NCBI RefSeq assembly: GCF_009882915.1 | Contig: NZ_WTUW01000001.1 | Coordinates: forward strand, 248,357-312,356 | Direction: 5' to 3' | Source of the DNA: Sneathiella litorea | GTDB taxonomy: Bacteria; Pseudomonadota; Alphaproteobacteria; Sneathiellales; Sneathiellaceae | DNA length: 64,000 bases | Shown: in pieces, positions 63,765 through 64,000 of the stretch | Layout of the letters: each line of letters opens with the position of its first letter | How positions within the stretch are numbered: position 1 is the stretch's first letter | Position numbers and translations under genes: made by a program | Notes under the pieces: generated by a model | Told to the model about the DNA's origin: nothing | Database searches by the model: none | What the model saw: the letters and a program-made list of their open reading frames with translations, nothing else

Positions 63765-64000
63765 TGTACCTTTCTGCCTTCAGGGGAGAGGTGCAAAAAA
63801 TTGATTCGCGTTAACCATAACCTCCTGAAAAATTTAATTTTTTCCACAAAAGTCATTAAAAATATGAAACCGGATGAGACGTAACAAGATGTTTTTCTAA
63901 GGTTTTTTAAATTTTAACTAAAATTGTCGTATTTTTGCTCAAAATTAACCATAATTTGTAGTTTTTGAGTAGTTTTCGCCCTAATTTCCCGCTAAAATAT
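63765..64000 (+). other. gene-free right edge, upstream region of the next gene
   Basis: 236 AT-rich bases with no open frame of note. It contains the second copy of the two-block upstream element and two TTAACCAT half-sites. A possible -10 TAAAAT lies at 63993-63998 near the cut. Confidence 0.55.
63811..63938 (+). promoter_or_regulatory. two-block upstream element, copy B
   Basis: Block 1 TTAACCATAACCTCCTG (63811-63827) and block 2 (63914-63938, around ATTGTCGTATTTTTGC) repeat the layout seen at 8135-8265. CtrA-type TTAACCAT half-sites lie at 63811-63818 and 63945-63952. The controlled gene lies beyond the window. Confidence 0.6.

Overview
This window is a stretch of bacterial chromosome, almost certainly from a free-living and probably marine alphaproteobacterium of the Rhodospirillales/Sneathiellales kind. 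Pointers to that group are the plant-type glutamate-cysteine ligase, the bolA / J-domain protein / cobS-cobT arrangement, the order xerD, large exported protein, tiny membrane protein, aroK-aroB, a MutL carrying its own endonuclease motif, CheY paired with an alphaproteobacterial CheZ, CtrA-type TTAACCAT half-sites, and a DMSP lyase of the DddP type. The placement is inferred from family knowledge, not from a search. I see no rRNA, tRNA, CRISPR array, insertion sequence, prophage or integrated element. The content is dense core metabolism with a few accessory islands.

Layout. 1-7.6 kb: gshA (cut by the left edge) and rsmE leftward; ubiA, ubiD, a TauE-type exporter, pmbA and an inositol-phosphatase-family gene rightward. 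7.7-9.7 kb: an entericidin-like lipoprotein, a 560-base gene-poor regulatory stretch, and a VPLPA/PEP-CTERM-type surface protein whose end overlaps a convergent M23 peptidase. 9.7-17.7 kb: xseA, purD, two tandem ACAD10/11-type phosphotransferases, dddP, a small membrane protein and an ACAD11-type acyl-CoA dehydrogenase. 17.8-24.4 kb: tadA, a C26 amidase, rluB, rsmD, a PhyH-family dioxygenase, a BaiN/HI0933 flavoprotein and mutL. 24.5-33.1 kb, all leftward: two M16 peptidases, a DUF3035 lipoprotein, lspA, ileS, ribF and a MaoC hydratase. 33.3-36.5 kb: cheY-cheZ rightward; a HAD phosphatase and a degenerate EAL-domain membrane protein leftward. 36.6-42.4 kb: an SDR, accA, a malyl-CoA-lyase-like gene, xerD, a 597-residue exported protein of unknown function and a 46-residue membrane protein. 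42.6-46.6 kb: aroK, aroB, a CorC/HlyC-type transporter and an AEC transporter. 46.6-51.4 kb: a ribbon-helix-helix protein, bolA, a J-domain protein, cobS, cobT and rpmB. 51.5-58.4 kb: meaB, a trans-3-hydroxy-L-proline dehydratase, cdd, queF, a histone-deacetylase-family gene, an L,D-transpeptidase and methylmalonyl-CoA mutase. 58.7-63.8 kb: a SUV3-like helicase, an S4 protein, a hypothetical, an FAH-family hydrolase and a small lipoprotein.

How genes fit together. Several loci serve acyl-CoA and C3/C4 assimilation: the APH pair with the ACAD11-type dehydrogenase (likely 4-hydroxyacyl-CoA breakdown), DddP (DMSP to acrylate plus DMS), the malyl-CoA-lyase-like enzyme, MaoC, methylmalonyl-CoA mutase with its GTPase MeaB, and CobST for the cobalamin cofactor. 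The most interesting non-coding signal is a two-block upstream region preceding the CTERM-protein gene (8135-8265). It recurs with the same spacing at the right edge (63811-63938), implying that the next gene beyond the window shares its control.
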